DNA of 14,228 nucleotides from TMED109 sp002684605. GTDB taxonomy: Bacteria; Pseudomonadota; Alphaproteobacteria; TMED109. The position numbers were made by a program, and so were the translations under genes. The notes under the pieces are model-generated. The model searched no databases. It saw only the letters and a program-made list of their open reading frames with translations, and was not told the origin of the DNA. The stretch spans positions 1 through 14,228 of the forward strand of contig CAJWSU010000032.1 of NCBI GenBank assembly GCA_913046335.1, in the 5' to 3' direction. Shown here piece by piece: positions 13,372-14,228 of this stretch (position 1 is the first letter of the stretch; each line of letters starts with the position of its first letter).

Positions 13372-14228
13372 ATGGATATAGATGCAGGTGGTTTAGTTTT
13401 TCAATTAAAAGATCAAAGTTTATTTAAGCAAAAATGTTTTATTAATGGTGAGTGGGTTAATTCGGATAATGGAGATACTTTTGATATTATCAATCCATCA
13501 GATTTAAGTGTGGTTGGTACTATGCCTAATGCATCAAAAAAAGAAACTATTCGGGCAATTGATGCTGCAAATAATTCTTGGAGTGATTGGAAAAAGCTTA
13601 CAGGTAAGGAAAGGTCTATTATTATTCGTCGGTGGCATGAACTGATATTAGAGAATATTGATGATCTAGCTCTTATTATGACCTTAGAAAACGGTAAACC
13701 TATAGCAGATTCCAGAGGCGAAATTGTCTATGCTTCGTGGTTTACTGATTGGTTTTCTGAGGAAGCTAAAAGAACATATGGAAAAACTATTCCTTCGACT
13801 ATGGCAGGTAGAAGAATTATGACTATCAAGCAGCCAATTGGAGTTTGTGGAATCATAACGCCATGGAACTTTCCTGCAGCAATGATTACTAGGAAAGTTG
13901 CACCTGCTTTAGCAGCAGGCTGTCCTGTAGTAATAAAACCTGCTGGTACAACTCCTTTTTCTGCTACTGCATTAGTAGAGTTAGCGCATCGCGCAGGCGT
14001 ACCAAAGGGTGTTATAAACCTTATTTCTGTATCTGAAATAAATGTCGCAGAAGTAGGCGATGAGTTATGTACAAATAAGGATGTTAGAAAGATTTCTTTT
14101 ACAGGTTCTACTAATGTGGGGAGATCATTAATTGCTAAGACTGCTTCAACTATAAAAAAAGTATCTATGGAACTAGGAGGGCATGCTCCATTTATAGTAT
14201 TTGAAGATGCAGATATAGATGAAGCTGT
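13372..14228 (+). CDS. gabD: Succinate-semialdehyde dehydrogenase, GabD type (partial, N-terminal 285 codons)
   Basis: The gene runs off the window end. The NAD(P)+-dependent enzyme oxidises succinate semialdehyde to succinate, the last step of 4-aminobutyrate breakdown. Visible are FINGEWV (23-29), ITPWNFPAAMITRK (162-175) with the oxyanion Asn N166, the cofactor lysine K189 in VVIKPAG, FTGST (243-247), and the general base E267 in SMELGGHAPF. The catalytic Cys lies beyond the window. The residue after KPA is Gly where NAD-preferring aldehyde dehydrogenases have Glu, similar to E. coli GabD (Ser there), which suits NADP+. ATG 13372 has GGAG at 13362-13365. The SSADH-like YASWFTDWFSEEAKR segment (120-134) supports GabD over other aldehyde dehydrogenases. 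Glutarate-semialdehyde dehydrogenase (DavD) is the closest alternative. Confidence 0.88.
   Translation, partial: MDIDAGGLVFQLKDQSLFKQKCFINGEWVNSDNGDTFDIINPSDLSVVGTMPNASKKETIRAIDAANNSWSDWKKLTGKERSIIIRRWHELILENIDDLALIMTLENGKPIADSRGEIVYASWFTDWFSEEAKRTYGKTIPSTMAGRRIMTIKQPIGVCGIITPWNFPAAMITRKVAPALAAGCPVVIKPAGTTPFSATALVELAHRAGVPKGVINLISVSEINVAEVGDELCTNKDVRKISFTGSTNVGRSLIAKTASTIKKVSMELGGHAPFIVFEDADIDEA

Noticed and set aside
1..14228. CRISPR arrays, tRNA or rRNA genes, insertion sequences, prophage or defence genes
   Set aside because: No regularly spaced repeats, no cloverleaf or rRNA-like stretches, and no transposase, integrase or nuclease-like ORF was seen; gene content is metabolic and composition is uniform.

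Overview
This is a very A+T-rich window (about 30% G+C by eye) from a Gram-negative bacterium. Evidence for the outer membrane is a beta-barrel C-terminus ending in Phe and GDP-fucose genes of the kind used for surface glycans. A classical Fur box and the mix of families (long-form TrhO, DUF3299, YgjP-like protease, GabD) point to a proteobacterium, most likely free-living and marine. Whether it is alpha- or gammaproteobacterial cannot be settled here. Genes are tightly packed, several start with TTG, and several starts lack a clear Shine-Dalgarno (SD) sequence.

Layout. (1) 1-2583, plus strand: the end of an outer-membrane barrel gene, a strong hairpin terminator, then a metal (probably zinc) uptake operon with a ZnuA-like binding protein, a ZnuB-like permease and a periplasmic DUF3299 protein. 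No ATPase gene is present. (2) 2584-3502: a near-perfect Fur box (2709-2729) sits between two divergent promoters. Rightward it would drive two unrecognised small genes, a charged 93-aa protein and a secreted 157-aa protein. Leftward, an almost consensus sigma70 promoter (TTGACT-17-TATAAA) faces a 9-bp hairpin followed by a T-run. The roughly 90-nt RNA between them carries two hairpin loops with anti-SD motifs (CUCCC and ACCUCC). This looks like an unannotated Fur-controlled small regulatory RNA and is the main discovery candidate. (3) 3603-5644: gmd and fcl, overlapping by 4 bp, make GDP-L-fucose from GDP-mannose. (4) 5720-6301: an unrecognised 142-aa gene and a doubtful 45-aa ORF. (5) 6296-10251, minus strand: bioF-bioD-trhO-gst-ogt, gaps 9-38 bp, probably one transcript mixing biotin synthesis with tRNA modification, a glutathione-transferase-like protein and alkyl-DNA repair. 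(6) 10300-13284, plus strand: bioB, bioA and a YgjP-like metalloprotease, divergent from bioF across 48 bp. (7) 13372 to the window end: the first 285 codons of a GabD-type succinate-semialdehyde dehydrogenase.

How it fits together: bioF, bioA, bioD and bioB cover the four late biotin steps from pimeloyl thioester to biotin; the pimeloyl-forming genes (bioC/bioH or substitutes) are not here. BioB and probably other targets of an iron-sparing RNA are Fe-S proteins, so an iron-responsive RNA in the same genome neighbourhood is biologically sensible, but any specific target is inference.
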